From positions 119,115,900 through 119,179,899 of the forward strand of contig NC_090943.1 of the NCBI RefSeq assembly GCF_040807025.1: a stretch of DNA of 64,000 bases. Direction: 5' to 3'. Made by a program: the position numbers and the translations under genes. Below the pieces are notes generated by a model. That model made no database searches and was not told the origin of the DNA. It saw nothing but the letters and a program-made list of their open reading frames with translations. Of the stretch, positions 46,901 through 60,814 are shown piece after piece (positions within the stretch are counted from its first letter, which is position 1; each line of letters opens with the position of its first letter). The stretch comes from Struthio camelus. Taxonomy: Eukaryota; Chordata; Aves; Struthioniformes; Struthionidae.

Positions 46901-49065
46901 AAGCAGTGGAACTTGCAATAACATATCTGAGTTGGAATGACTAGGAGTGTCCCGGTTCAGCAGCGTGTCTGCTATTGCACTGATGTCAGTCCTTACCTGA
47001 GGAGGATTGCTCTCTGTGGAGAACATGCTGGAAAGGCGCTGCTGTTTGACAAGGTGAATGTCTAAACTGCAAAACCTGAAAATGCTTCTCCAATATAGCT
47101 GTCTGCCCTGGACGTACCCTGACTCCATATGAAGAAGTCTCAGGATCAGCAGGAGCCATTCTGTGCTTTGGTCAGGGCTGGTATTGGTAGAAGAGGTGTT
47201 TGCTTTGCAAATCAAGTGCTCCACTTGCCATAGAAAACCGCATCATATAATCTCACCTAGAATGTGGTGGTAACTGAATGCTTATGTTAGCTCAGAAATA
47301 GTGGAACGTTAGAAAAAACAACCAGGAAGAGCAACTAATAGGTGAAGATAAATGTCTACCAACCCAGGAAAGGCAGGGCTGAGCCACTGACTATAACAAG
47401 TCTTGCTTGTAGACAAAACCTGCTTTGCTGCATTATAAAAGCTCGAGCCTACAGTTGTTAGTTAAAAATTATCATGCTAGGAGAGGTGAGTGGGCAGTTT
47501 GGTTATCAGAAGTGGACTAGACAGACCTCTGAGAGAGAATGGGCCTGCAGGAGTGTCTTCCTAGGTTGGGCCATGCAGGTTATTTCTGAGGTGGAAAGGG
47601 AGCTTCATGCTGAACAGTATGATGGAAATCTCACACGGAGATCTGTGTTCCTGTAGCTCAGTCAAAAGTGCTATTTGCTGCTGGCAAAGGCAGCTTAGGT
47701 GCTCCAAGTTAAATGGTGGTCACCTGAGAAGAGCACAAATGCAATCATGCCTGTGGCTCAGTTGTCAAAGGTACACATTTTCTGAATAGTTTTGATCAGG
47801 TGTGCACTGCCCTTGACTAACAACCAAAGAGCTGCCCTGATAACACTCATGGTGTAAAAGCTTGCCTGGGGAATGTATGATATGTTTTCATCCAGTGTTT
47901 TTTCAAAGCCGTAACATTGAAACCATGGTAAGTAAACAGCAGTGCTGCTGCCAAGGTGGGTTCACGTGGCCCTGACCACATCATAACAGCACGGGAAGCA
48001 CACAGATAGTTGGGCAGATGAATGATTTCCTTGGTCTGCCTATAGAAGCGCTGATTCCCCTTAGCATCACTAAAATGCCATAAAGGAAGCTCTGACTAGG
48101 CTGAGACGCTTATCATAGCGGTCACCTTGCTGGGCCTATCTATGGAGATTTTCATTGCTGACATACGTGAGGTAAGGATATCACCTCATCAGGATTGTTA
48201 TCTGGGTATACTGGACATTTTCTAAAAAAAAAAACCCAAACCTGTTTTCCCTTGGAAACTTTTTTATTAACCTTTTTCAACTCTGATAGTGTGCTACAGA
48301 GTCTGGGCTTCCAGCTTTGTAGCTGAGACTGCCACATGGACTGTCCTGGACTTATGGGCTTCCACACTTGCTCTTTTGGGACAGAAAGCCAAAACACTTG
48401 GGGTTTCCAGGCTTCCTGTCTTGGAAACGCTCTGGCTGCCAAGCTGCAGGTGGGCTTCCGCAGAGGTGGCTTTTAGGTTTCAGGGCTCCCGGCTCCCCAT
48501 CAATCCTGTAAGAAGGCCAGGGCTGATACTGGGGTCTTGGCACTGAATCCCAATTTTATTTTCTTAAGAAATGTGGTGTTTCTTTTGCTTTCCCTGTGTT
48601 AAGAAAACCTGAAATTTCTCCTACTCATTTCCTACTCATTTCAGAACATTTGTTTACCTCAGTTAGAAGTTTACCGTTTGCTGTAGACAAAAAAATTCTG
48701 ACTCTCCATAAGCTCTAGTTATTGCTGTTACCCTCTGTTCCTTTCTCTTTTTCCATCTTCTGTCTCAGCTGTTTGGCTTCACACAAACATCCATTTACAC
48801 ATCAGTACCTCTTTTGTTATGTCAAAGTCTCATAATTTTTCTTGGAATTTTCTCAAGATTTCATGTAACTGTTCAGAAGGCTGGGCTGTAAAATGGAGCA
48901 GTTTGGGAAAACCCAATACATCTTTTATTTATGTATTTCTGTGCATGGATATGGACTAGGGAAGTTTTTTAAAGTTTGTTTATTGAAGGACAGAATCTCC
49001 AAGGTTTGAAGGATAGATTGTCCATGACTCTCAAAAGCTTCTCTTCAAAACGCCCAGTATTGTTA

Positions 49066-49140
49066 GAGATTTGATCCTGCACAAAGGCTAATTTGTGGTG
49101 ATATGGTTAAATATGTGCACGTATTTGGAGGCTCAGTGCC
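49066..49140. mobile_element. Second possible copy of the CCTGATCCTGCA-type MITE
   Basis: TTTGATCCTGCACAAAG at the left and GTGCACGTATTTGGAGGCTCAGTGCC at the right follow the same order as the element at 33463-33557. It is more degraded, and the call is tentative. Confidence 0.35.
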
Positions 49141-49946
49141 TTGGAGTGTGAATTCCTCTGGCTCAGGCTCTTAAGCTGTAGCTCTATATGCATTTTTTCA
49201 GCAGCAGTGTTAGCTGAAGCTGCCTTTGTACCCTGATCCAGCTATTTAAAAAACCTTTCTCTTTTCTAGGTCCTTTTTCAGCCAAATCATTTTTCTGAAT
49301 TGATTTGCCACCTTTCTGCAGAGAGAACTCCACACAACAGAGTGCAGTATAGGAAAGGAAACAAGTAGTAGCAGGTGAGGGAAAAGAGAGAGGCTGTGCA
49401 GTAAATGCAAGAAAGAGCATAACTAACTGCATGTGTGGTGGTAACCATCCTGAGGGAGATGTGACTACAGTGTGACCACACTCTTGAGTCTGGGGATTTG
49501 AAACTGCATCAGTAGTGAAACTGGTTGCAGTCACTAGTAAATAAAGGTGGGCAAGCCATATGAGATAAACCTGTCGAATCTCTGCTCATCCTTGTGTTAC
49601 CTGATCTGTGGGAAAGAGGTTAGACAAGAATCAGCAGCAATTAAGATAAAGAGAACACTAGAAAGGTAACAAGAATGCTTCTCACAATTTTATTTATCAG
49701 TTTTCTGGTGCTATGTGTTTGATAACAGAACAAAGTGGTTTGATGACCTTAAATGAAATGATGACCCTACCTCTGAATATAAGCTGCTTATTTCAGACCA
49801 GCTAGGGAGATAGTGTTCATATTTAATTTACTACTGATAAAAATGCTGTGAAGGCAAACATTTGAGTAAAGTTTTTCCTGTCATTCAATATGCAGTCATA
49901 TGTCTTTTTTTGTTCCCCTCCAATAAATAAAATATGTTAAAATAAT

Positions 49947-50107
49947 CACAGAATCACAGAATCGTTTAGGTTGGAAGGGACCTCTGGAGATCATCTAGTC
50001 CAACCTCCCTGCTCAAGCAGGGTCACCTAGAGCATATTGCCCAGGATCACATCCAGACGGGTTTTGAATATCTCCAGCGAAGGAGACTCCACCACCCCTC
50101 TGGGCAA
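49947..50107 (-). mobile_element. Avian CR1 LINE 3' tail
   Basis: About 160 bp matching the 3' end of the CR1 copy in METTL4 intron 1, in the same minus orientation. The stretch GACCTCTGGAGATCATCTAG and the following CCAACCTCCCTGCTCAAGCAG are identical in both. It is heavily 5'-truncated at CTGGGCAAA. Confidence 0.92.
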
Positions 50108-51847
50108 ATACAACAGTATTGATCGTCACTAGCTGGAATATCGGGAACCTTTGTTCAATTTTTCTTTTCTGTTATAGTAACCAAACAAATTTTCTGCTGA
50201 GGGAGAGGAAATGCAAACATTCTCATTTTGCCTCTAATATTGCCTCTATTTGCCTCAGATTAAACCATGTGGAACTGAAAGTCTAGTACGCATCCAGAAC
50301 TGGTGGGATATTCTTCACCTTTCATGCAAAAGAATTTTGGCCTGTCTTAGACCTGCTCTTTCTTCAGTTCTCTGTCTCTCCCTAAAGACCATTTCTTCAA
50401 AAGTTAATGTGGAAGAAAATGAGGGAACGTACAGAGGAAATAACAGACAAAGTGGAAACTAATGCCCTAAAAAGAGTGCAATAACAAAGAGGGAATTTTA
50501 CAATTTCATATTCTAGTCCACACCTAGAGCCACTGCACTGCTGATGGCTTCCTAAGCCACTGTTGTTGTCTAGCTCGTAAAGGAGTTTGTGCCTCTACAA
50601 TCTCTAAAGAGTCATCTTTTAGCCTAGATGGGAGATGGTAGTACTCTTCAACACAAATGAGTATAGTTCCTGTGGCCTGCATTGTTAGCACAGTGGATAT
50701 TACATAAGACAGGTTAAAGGATAATTTCAGAAAGTGATACAATTTGAATTTGATTTCTGACCTTTTTTCCCCTTTCATATATACATATATATAGTATTTT
50801 GCATAATGAAAGATCCGCATGATCAATGACTTTATTCATGTGGATTGCAAAATAAAGGTCACAAAGATAAAAATAACTAATGTACTTTTATCGTATGTAT
50901 GAAGGAAGCAGAATTTATTACATGTAAGTTAGAAGTTGAAAGTATTGCTAACAGTGTAATTGGCTAAAACATCAGCCATGTGAGTCATGATTTTAAAGGA
51001 TCAGTAGCTGCGGTTCGTAGCTAAATTTTACCCTTTTATTTAATGGTATTGTTTTAGAACATGGTTATATGCTATGCATTCAGGAGGTATTTTGTTGAAA
51101 ATGTTTTTATGACACTTACTGCTCTCAAACAATATATCATTTTAGCTATGTGACCTTTGTATATTTCATTACTTTGTGCACTCCAAAAGTTAGGCTGAGT
51201 TCAGAAAGCAAGCGTGTGTCCTTTTCTGAGGTTCATGGTTCATCTATTGGTTGGTATAACTTCAAAGAGATAGTTCTCACATCAAAATTACGCTTTCTCA
51301 CATCAAAGTGACTCAGTCAAAACTCTCATCTAAAATTTTATGAGGCCTATAGCCTAACTCATTAAAAAAAACAAGTGGGTTTAGATTACAAAGAGCAATT
51401 TGTGACCAGCTAATGGTCAGCCAAAGCTACAAGGGTTTCTAGGTTTCTAATGAGGTCAAGGAGATGTGCAACCTAAGAGGAATCTAAATATTGTTAGAAT
51501 TTGCGCTACGTGATGCAGCTTGCACACATATATATTTTTGGTTGTGTGATCTGCAAGGTTAATTATAATAAGAAATGCAGGAGGAATCAACAAAACTAAG
51601 ACCTAAAATTATAGGAGGAAACTTTATGTTTTTAGAATGCTAAAAAACGAGATTTACGGAGACTGAGAACTGGCTTACTCTACAATTTCATTTTGTTGAT
51701 ATAATCATGCCTTTGTATAGCCATTTACATAATAACTTTATAGCCGTGTGAGAGAAACAGGATTATATTATTCCATAATAAAAAGTTATTGTATATTGGT
51801 ATTGTACTAAGACTCTGCTCTTACATATAATTTTCATGAAAATGCTA

Positions 51848-51945
51848 CTTAAAGAAAGTTATTTATCCATTATCACACTGCTATTTTTGAGGTCTTAAGT
51901 AGACCTCAAAAGCCTGAGCTTCTTTCTAACTGCTTCTTGCCCACT
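51848..51945 (-). mobile_element. MIR-like ancient SINE fragment
   Basis: The word order TTAAAGAAAGTTATTTATCC, ATTATCACACTGCTA and AAAGCCTGAGCTTCTTTC mirrors the reverse complement of the MIR core (TAGCTGTGTGACCTTGGGCAAGTTACTTAA). The copy is old and includes a perfect 11-bp hairpin at 51885-51911. Confidence 0.5.
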
Positions 51946-52302
51946 GGTGCTAGCTGGCAATTTCACTCTAAATCACTGTGATGAGCAAACTTTTCTTTTG
52001 ATGTCTGTTCATATCCCCTGAACAGACACGCAAAAAGGTGAGGCACAATAAAAGCATCCATGTGGTGTTGGCATATGTGTTTTTTTTCAGTAAGCTTTGA
52101 GTTTGGTACACAGCTGTGTGCAAGAGGGCAAGATATCCCACAAATCTGGAGAGGAAAGATGGGCAGTAAATAGTGATTGGACACTGGGTTTGGTTCGCTC
52201 TGTTGGGGATGAGTTTCCTTATAGCTGACCCCTCTTCAGTGGCGAGTGCACTACTTGGAAAAGGTGCATCTTACACCCAAGGACCATCACAAGGACCATC
52301 CC

Positions 52303-52345
52303 TTCTATGAATTTCTCAGCTTACTCAGACTGTAGAAGATGACAG
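52303..52345 (+). repeat. 43-bp direct repeat, copy A
   Basis: It begins TTCTATGAATTTCTCAGCTT and ends GATGACAG. It matches copy B at 53197-53239 with three mismatches. The flanks are not clearly similar. The element it belongs to was not recognised. Confidence 0.75.
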
Positions 52346-53196
52346 GGGCGCACTTAAAATAGAGGAGTTGCTTCTGAGGTTTTAATTCCCAGTCATAAAT
52401 CTTTGCTGGAAATCTAAATAGCGCTCTGAGTTTTCCAGATCTGATCATTGTACAAAGCATGGTGGTGGTAGAAAAGCAAGAGAAAATAAATCCAAACACA
52501 CTGGTAGTTAAGATTCCCTTTTCAGCCATGAGATGTGGGATGATATCTGTTGTCTTCATCATTTTTTACTGTCTAGCCCTTTATGAAATGCTTACCCAGT
52601 GAAGATGTAATGGTTTTCATTTAAAATCTTGATACTAGATATTTAGTCTGAGACTAGCTGTGACACTTAAGTATTTCCTGCTTTGATGAACCAGATGATG
52701 AAATAATCTAATTAGTCTCCTCATGAGAAGCAGTCAGAAGTATGATAGTTTTCCTATTTAAGAATCAATAAAATGGCAAGATGGTAAAATCTGTCAGGGC
52801 ATCTGTAACATTAATGTTTTATTATGAAAAAAATGGAAGCCTCATACAGATCTGATTAGAGAGGATTACTTATCTTCCTTTGCAATATCCAGGGATTAGC
52901 AAACAGTGCTTATTATTTTGCATAGCTTATGTATTTGTGTGTTTGTGAGAAGAGGGGGTATGTGAGCAAGATTTACAGATATAAGTATTTATTTTTCTTT
53001 CTCGTAGGTGAAGCCTTTTTTGGCAAGGTCCTTATTATTCCCCACCTCTGTGCACAGCAGTTCTTGGGCGTACAGTCCTCAGCTGATATGGACTTGGGAA
53101 GTTTCACTGAGGTTAATTAAATTATGCTCGTTTGCATGAACAAAGCCACAGCCCTTTGTCTGACAGTTACTGATGTCCTCTCCCCATCATTGACCG

Positions 53197-53239
53197 TTCT
53201 ATGAATTTCTCTGCTTACCCAGACTGTAGAAAATGACAG
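53197..53239 (+). repeat. 43-bp direct repeat, copy B
   Basis: It begins TTCTATGAATTTCTCTGCTT and ends AATGACAG, in the same orientation as copy A 894 bp to the left. It could be the ends of an old long-terminal-repeat element or a local duplication. Confidence 0.75.
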
Positions 53240-54800
53240 CATCCTATAAAGCAGAAGTAGTATTTTCCAAAGCATTTGTGACTATCTTTTGACTCATCTT
53301 TTTTCATGTGACCCTAGCCTTTTCACTCATTGCATTAGAAGTAGCTCCTTCTATTTATTGCCTGGGCATCAGAATGAAGCATAGTTACAGGCTGCATGTC
53401 TTTATACTTAATCCTTTGCCTCGAAGGAGCTGAGCTGCTGCTATCAGTTAAAGGTAGTTTGCAGTTCCCTGTCTTGTGGAAACTGTTATGGCCCAGCACT
53501 ACAATCTGCATTGCTACCCCACTTCATATAGAAATGGGCTACAGATGCTACTGTTGTCTAACAGTTTTAACATCCTTTATGCCTTTAATTAACCCTTACA
53601 AGCATCACAAACCACAGTTTTAAAAATACTGAGCTAAGAATCCAGCATTACTTGCCTCTTAAGTTACGCAATAGGTTTGAGCTATTCTCTGTCTTTTATG
53701 GTAACACTTTCACCTGCAGACATGTTCCCTTTTATCCACTTGTCTTAGTATAATTTGTTCATGTTGCAATATAAATTTGTTTAGAAAGAAAAGGACTGAA
53801 TATTTTGGGAGGATTTGTAAAAGCAGCTAAAGCATTTACCTACTTGATTTGCAAATATTCCACCTCTACCTAACACAGCTCTGTGTCTAGGGAGAGCTTA
53901 ATATCGTATATAGTTCTCTCACTGGATGGAAATCTTTAATGTATCATTAGTGAGTAGAAAGTTTCTTCTTTGATGTTTACAGCTGCTGTTGCTATTTCTT
54001 ACCTTCTAGTATTTCAAGGCAGTGAGTCTTCCAGGAGGGTCTGAACAGTCTCCTGAGCAGGCTGAGACTCATTTGTCTCCTCTGGGAAGTTGTTTTGCAG
54101 TTTCAAATACCTCAGCTATTCATAAAAAGACAATGCAGCTTCACTGGCACTGAAGAGTACATCTGTCTTACTGAGTCACCACAGAGATGCTGAAAACAAA
54201 TATATTTGCCTTCTGTGTTACCAGTGCTTGGTTGGCTTGTGATTTCATGCAGTTGGAAGGACAAAATTAAGCTTTTTCAGGCAGGGCTTTGGCCAGACAG
54301 ATCAGGACAGCAGAAGGACCACAGCCGGGAGGAAGCGCCCCATGCTGGGAGGAGCAACTGGACTCTTCCCTCATCTGGTTCCTCAGGGGAGAAAGTACTT
54401 CACTGGCATGGGTAGTGCCCAACTGAACCGCTAGCACCAGGAGAAGAAACAGAATTGTTGGGTAAGACCAACAGGGAGTCGAGGAAGAGATGACTGGAAC
54501 TGTGAAAGGCAGGAGCTGTTCTGAGGACCTCCAAGAGAAAAGAAAGAAATCTATACAAAGTCTGAATTCCAAAATAACGGTTCAGTATAGTGCTTAGGAC
54601 TCCCAGTGAAAATGGTAATTGAAAACACTCCAAGTCCGTGTTTAAAAAAAGAAGTCTCCACAACTTGGGTTACTCCTAACCTTTAAAATATTTAATGAAC
54701 CTTTCATTTATTTCTGGAAATTTTTCCTTATAATGAAGAGTCAAGCTAACTGGTGTAGTCTGAGCTTACTCCGAGTTATTTTCTTCTAGTTGATGCTTGC

Positions 54801-54875
54801 AATATGCTCAGCTATGCATGATGCAAAATGCTCAGCTATGTATAATGGAAAATGCTCAGCTATGTATAATGGAAA
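54801..54875 (+). repeat. Three-copy 24-bp tandem repeat
   Basis: ATGCTCAGCTATG recurs at 54804, 54828 and 54852, a 24-bp period. The last two units (AAAATGCTCAGCTATGTATA and on) are identical, and the first is diverged. Confidence 0.85.
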
Positions 54876-57800
54876 AGATCATAAAGGCAACTCAGTCCTT
54901 AAGCTTTTGTTTTTAAAGGACCATCATTTACATGCTCATTACTAAATAAGTGGCTCGGAGTCATGTTTACTAAATCACTTTTATGGTTTATTTACTCCAT
55001 CCTTGGAAGTATGTTTGTAGGTGGAGAATAACAATGGAAGATCCAAAGAAGGATGAGAGAAAGCAGAGGTGATAGTTTCAAAGTGCTGCAGTGATAGATT
55101 GCCTAAAATGATGTAATTAAAAGGGACAGCATTCCTTCAGACAACACTGGGGTACATTGTGGTGGCCACAGCAGTTTATCTTGTCCTATGCTAGATCTAG
55201 GTTTGTTTGAGATTTATTTATGTTTTCATATGCTTTTGAATTTCTCTAAACCTGAACATCTGACTCTTGAAAATCCAGCCTGAGACAAGCTTATTATATT
55301 TCCTTAGATCTAAACAATAACCATGTCCAGCAGGTACAGCTGGTGCCTCCTCAATGAATTAACAGAACAGAATAATACTTATTTTGCTTGAACGTTCTAT
55401 TTTGTTTAGCCTCTAATATAACTAACAGTCACTCGTTGCTAGTCCAAGCTGGTATTTGTGGTGTGCATACGTTTAGAAAGTGCTCAATGTCTGGGAGATA
55501 TCTTGTCTTGCCAGCCAACCAAGATAGATAGACAGTCTGTTGCTCAGTTCTAATTTGACTATTGAGTACAACAACAACAAAAAGATCACAGCAGAAAAAA
55601 TAGTTGAGAAATACATTGAAAGAAGACATTTTATTTATCAAATGAACTGAGTACAGATCCAGATGTTACTGCCAGTTCTTTTACTGTGTGTTTGAGACAA
55701 GTATCTGTGGCCTGCTGTCTTACCTAGCGTATCCTTCTAAAAGCCCTCACCTGAAGCAAAGCTGGTTGTCAACTGAAGAAAAGCAGCAAATACTGAAAAC
55801 CACTGATGGTGGCACTAGAGGCCTATTCCTTTATCCACCTCCCCAGAAAGCTAATAAAGAACATCAAAAATAGATGTTATCAGGCCATCAAGAATTAACA
55901 ACATGCAGCAGATGGTAACACCTACCCTTTGCTATATATCTAATTTTAGCTCAGACTATTTATCAGCAAGTTGTGGCAAAGGTTAAGGAATCCAGCACTG
56001 AAGAGTGGGAAGTGAGTAGAGACAGCAGGGAGAAAAGAGCTTCTCTCTCATTTCTGGCCTTGTTTTAAGTTATTATTTTAATTAGTGGCTTTGGACACTA
56101 TGATTACTCTCAGTAAAATGAATGAAGGTGATTCTTTCAACCCCAACTATCAGCTGGGTAGTTAGAAACTACAGTCTAGAAATCTGTGATATGTCAAAGA
56201 AGCTGGGAGCTGTATTTTATGACTGAAACTGAACCGTGTCCCTGAAGCGTTATCAAAGGAAATGCAATTATATTACATAGTGTATGTGTGTGGGGTGTGT
56301 GTGTTCTTATGGATATAAATCTGTATTTTCAGTCATTACCTTTTGTCCTTACCTTGTATATTCTCTCTGTTTCTATGTTTTTCTTTCTTGATACTAGCAA
56401 CAGTATAATTTAGGGCAGTAAATACACACTGATGCATGTTAGGCCTGCTGTTCTTCCGAGGGATCATCCAGACTGAAAGCATGTCTTCACCCCAGGCTTA
56501 GCTCAGGCTCTTACCCATGCTTTAGTACAAATCTCTGTCAGCAGCACATTTAGACCTGTCACCTGAGCTTATCTGAGCTATGAACTGAACTTTGCTGGTC
56601 CTGTGAGGGACATAGGTTAAAGCCAAGATCTGGCTGAAAGATGGGACCTGAACCACTGACTTGGCAGGGCAGCTGTGCAGCGCATGGCAGGGCACGAGGG
56701 GCTGCTGGCTGCTGACATGCTGGGAGAGAATCAAAGGTCTCCGGATTTCTCCCCTCATGATGAAGGATGTCTCCGGCAGGGTCAGCAGCTCCCACAGCTG
56801 GAAGGGGTTGAGACTGAGTGCTCTGGTTTTTCAACTGGAGGCAGAAGCCTTTTGCAGCCTGTGCTGAAATATCCTCTGTTCTGGCCCATTCCCCCTGCCA
56901 AGAGCAGACAAAGCCCTGGGGTGGAGGGCAAGCAAAGAGCCTGCCAGCCAGGAGCAACTTCCGCTGGCGCTGCTGGCGGATCATGGAGGCTTCGCTCAGC
57001 AGCGCAAGGACTTCCCGGGGCACTGAATGTCCTGAGACCGGCCATCCCTGTCTTCTGTGGCATCTGTGCCATGGCGAGGGGCGAGCTGTAACTAATAAAC
57101 AGCTGCTGCAGAAACTCTAGGGCCTAAATCAGGTTTTTGCCATGGTGGTGTGGCTTTACGCAGGCGTGACCCTAGTGGGGCAGGCTTGGCTGAAAAGATG
57201 GTGTACCTCCCTAGTGCCTTGCTAACCACCCTGTATTTTCCAGGCAATGTAAGTGAGCCAGACAAACCATACCTTTTCCACTGTAGATTTACCTCACGTA
57301 TGAACACGCTCATGACCTGCAATAAGTGGCCATGGTTTTGATGCTAATCGAGGGACTGGCCACATGCTCTATCGCAAACTGAGCCCTTTTCTGGGCATTT
57401 TCTTGGTACTTCCCTGCTAGGCCTCTGAGTTCATAGGCTTAATTTGCACGTGAGTCAGCATGGGGAACATGTAGGGAGGTCTGCAAATTAGAAAGAGGTT
57501 GAAAACTTCTGAAGGAGCATGTAAGCAAAGGGAGGATTTTCCCCAAAGCACTGGGAGGACTGTACTTCTAACAAAACCTTGTTTTGCTCCTCTTTTGAGA
57601 GGATCAAGTATAGCTTTAATTTATCTTTTATGTTGAGTTGCCATATCAGAAAATGCTCTTTCTAATGGGAAGTTACATACAAGATATTTAAAATGTTTGT
57701 CTATTGTGAATTCTTTGTTTAAACGGCACTTCAGCAAGAAACAGATTACTCTAAGTTGCACAAGTGAATAAAATGGTTCTGATATACTGACTAACTACTG

Positions 57801-60539
57801 TGAGTTTTCTCTATTTTGCGCCTGGTTTGAAGTGCCTGGAAGTTATTGGTTTTTATATTTATTATTTAACAGGCATCTCCTGGGAAGACAGCCCTGGCCT
57901 CACTTGTTGGTTTGGCTATGTTTTTCAGGAATAAAAAGCTCACAACCCTGTTCAGTTTGAAAGTTATGCTAATGGAAATAGAACTGATGATTTTTTTAAA
58001 GTTTAGTTTTCGTGTTTACAGTTGGATAGATCATTCTTAAGGAATTGTTTGAGGATTTTTGCCTTTTCCTTTTTAAACCTACTGAAATTTTCTCAGAGGC
58101 ATTCATTAAAAATTCTGGTTGCATTTCTTCAGTGAATAATTTTTGAGGAATGCAAGTAGTTTTTTATGACTGCTCAAAATCTGAAATGCTTGTAGAATTA
58201 TTTAGGTAAAGCAAAATTTATTATCCCTGAATGAGTCTAGTCGCGCTGATGATCACAATGTAAGCAAATAGCTCCACTGATGCCGGTGATTCTTCTTGCA
58301 TGAAGAACCGTACCAGCATTTAAGAATCACAGACAATTCTCAAAGTAGCATAACATCAGGTATCCCTGGATGTTAAAGCACCACTATCTTTTTCAGTCGG
58401 TGTTTGCATTTGTATCTAGCAAAATCAGTTACTGGGAAAATACTGCTTTTACAACTGGGCTTTTTGTTTTTTGTTATTCCTTATTGAGTGCAAAGAGCTG
58501 AGAAAACATGAAGAAAAAAAATGACCTTAAGATTTCTCATTCCCCTGCCCCTTTAATTAAGATCTCAAGCAGTTAATAACTTCTAAGAAAATCTAGAAAA
58601 AAGCCCAGAGAACATCTGGCATCTGACATCATAGCGAGCATGGAAAACAAAAATAAAATCTTTTGCCTTTATTAGGCTGATTACACCATCTTTGGGCAAT
58701 GAGCAATGAACCAGGGCTTGATCTGTTTTCTCAGTAGCCTGAACTGCAGCAGGACCTTAAAAAGAGACTTTCTAGCACTAATGATGTTGTTGAAATTAAA
58801 CTTTAGGATGATCCATTCAAGTTGAAATTTTGAATATGCTGATACACAAGAGGCAAATGCCCTTTCTCTAAAGGACTATATTCTACCGTACACTCAGGAA
58901 CTAGCAACAGCCTTGAGTTAATTGAATGCACTATGTGAGAGAAATATAACATACCCTCCAGACGCAATACAATATATTCAAGTATTTGTCCATGTGTAAG
59001 TAGTTAATTGATTGTGTTGCCGTGAAGCACAAATCAAGGTTATTTTATTATGTTTAGCACAAAGCCGTACGGTTACAGAATCATGCAGGCTGCAAAATAT
59101 GTTTAAGGGCAAGGTAGGCTTAACTGTGGCACTGCAAATGACAATGAATTTTTTTGCTATTTTCTGTCTTATTGTACCCTTCAGAGCCTGAGGATGGCAT
59201 TTGGCGCTCAGTGAAATCCTCATTGCATTTGGTTTTTCTGCTAGAGGAATGAAGGAAAAAGAAATGGTATGTGGTTTACAAGGGCACACATTCACGCTTA
59301 AAATGGTTTGAATTTAGAGTCCTGATTCTTGACCAGTCCCAACCATTCACGTACTATGAGTTATGCCTCTCAATAATAGGAGATATTTTAAAAAAAAAAG
59401 GCCTCTACAGGGTTTCTTTTCTTTGTCCTCTGTTTCTAAATAAACCTTTTAAACACCTTTTCTCCATGACCATGAAGTCTAGAAACTTCTTTATATTAAA
59501 GCTGAGACTCTCAGCTAATATTGAAAAACATTAGTTAAAGGTTTGAGGAAGCACTGAAATTACAAGATTTTTAGTGACACTACGGAAGCTAAATGCTCCA
59601 TTTTCCGCTACCTGAGTATCCTTCTGCACAGTGCTAGGGCAACGTGAACAGGAATATGCAAGTAACGCTCCATCTTACATTCACTTTCTTTAGGTCTGAA
59701 TATACGAAACTGGAGAGGCCTTGCTTGGCTAAAAAACTTCGGATCTTTGGACTGGATTTCCTGTTTTTTCCATGAGCCACTAGCGCAGCTTCAATCAGTG
59801 CAACACCAGATGAGGGAATAGTGGGGGGCAGCAGGCAGACAGATACAGGAATGCAGGGTATGAACTCCACTGTCCCCTGGCTGCCTTGCTCCAGCTTAGG
59901 TGGCGCTGAGGGCTACAAATGGAGCCAAGGGGCCACATCCAGTCCCTGCCATCAAGTGCAGAGCAAAGTCTGTCTGCTTGGAGATGCTCCTGTAACGCTG
60001 TAGGCTTGCAGTGGGGAGGAGGGGGGTGAAAGGAGCAAAAGGAAGGTGTTCATACGTTCAGGAAAAAGCTAAACCTTATTAATGGCTTACAGCATCTCTA
60101 CTGGCCCTGCAAGTGGCACGAGCTTTGTGTACCTCCCTTTTCTGTGCAAGCACAGATATACTCTGAAGTGTACAGTTTTTGGGAGGTGGGGAAAGTGATC
60201 TAATGTAAAAAGTATTACTGTGGCTAAAACTTTGAATGATGAGATAGATACAAATGCTGCTCTACAGTCTTTGGCATTCTAATTCCTTGCTATTTTAAGC
60301 AGACAAAAATATCTATGAAACTTCTAAAAAGGCTGTTAGTTTCAACAAGTGACTGGCTGATCCTACGGCATAATGCCCGGCAGCTTTTAAGCTAATAAAT
60401 GGCAGGAAGTTCTTAGGAGGCCTGTCTGATAGGAAAAGCATCCCGGAAACAAGTATTTGAGGGCTGTAAATGGGATTTTGCTGAGGAACTAAAATTTCTG
60501 TAAATTATGAGTAGCTTTGGGAAAGGAATTTCCATGTGG

Positions 60540-60590
60540 AAATGTTACCTTATCTATCTTATCTATGTCTTATACCATATCTATATCTGA
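60540..60590. repeat. TATC/CTTA-rich simple repeat
   Basis: Repeated CTTATCTAT and TATCTATATCT words give a degenerate tetranucleotide repeat of about 50 bp. Confidence 0.6.
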
Positions 60591-60814
60591 GAGAATGAAA
60601 GCATGCCCTCTGTACCTTCAGTTGTAGTGTCGGCATCAGTTAATCTCTCTCAAAGTGCCAGATTCCTTGAATGCATAAAAAAGGATAATAGATTGCATAT
60701 TACTGTATATGTTCTTGGATTTTTTTTTTAATTTGATAGGAACAGTTATAAGAGTTTTCACATGATTGTAGAGACCCTAAAGCAGTGCACACAACTTAAG
60801 AAACACATCATCCC

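Noticed and set aside
46868-47224. 118-codon minus-strand frame
   Set aside because: No family resemblance was seen, the surrounding DNA is non-coding, and chance frames of this size are expected in 64 kb.
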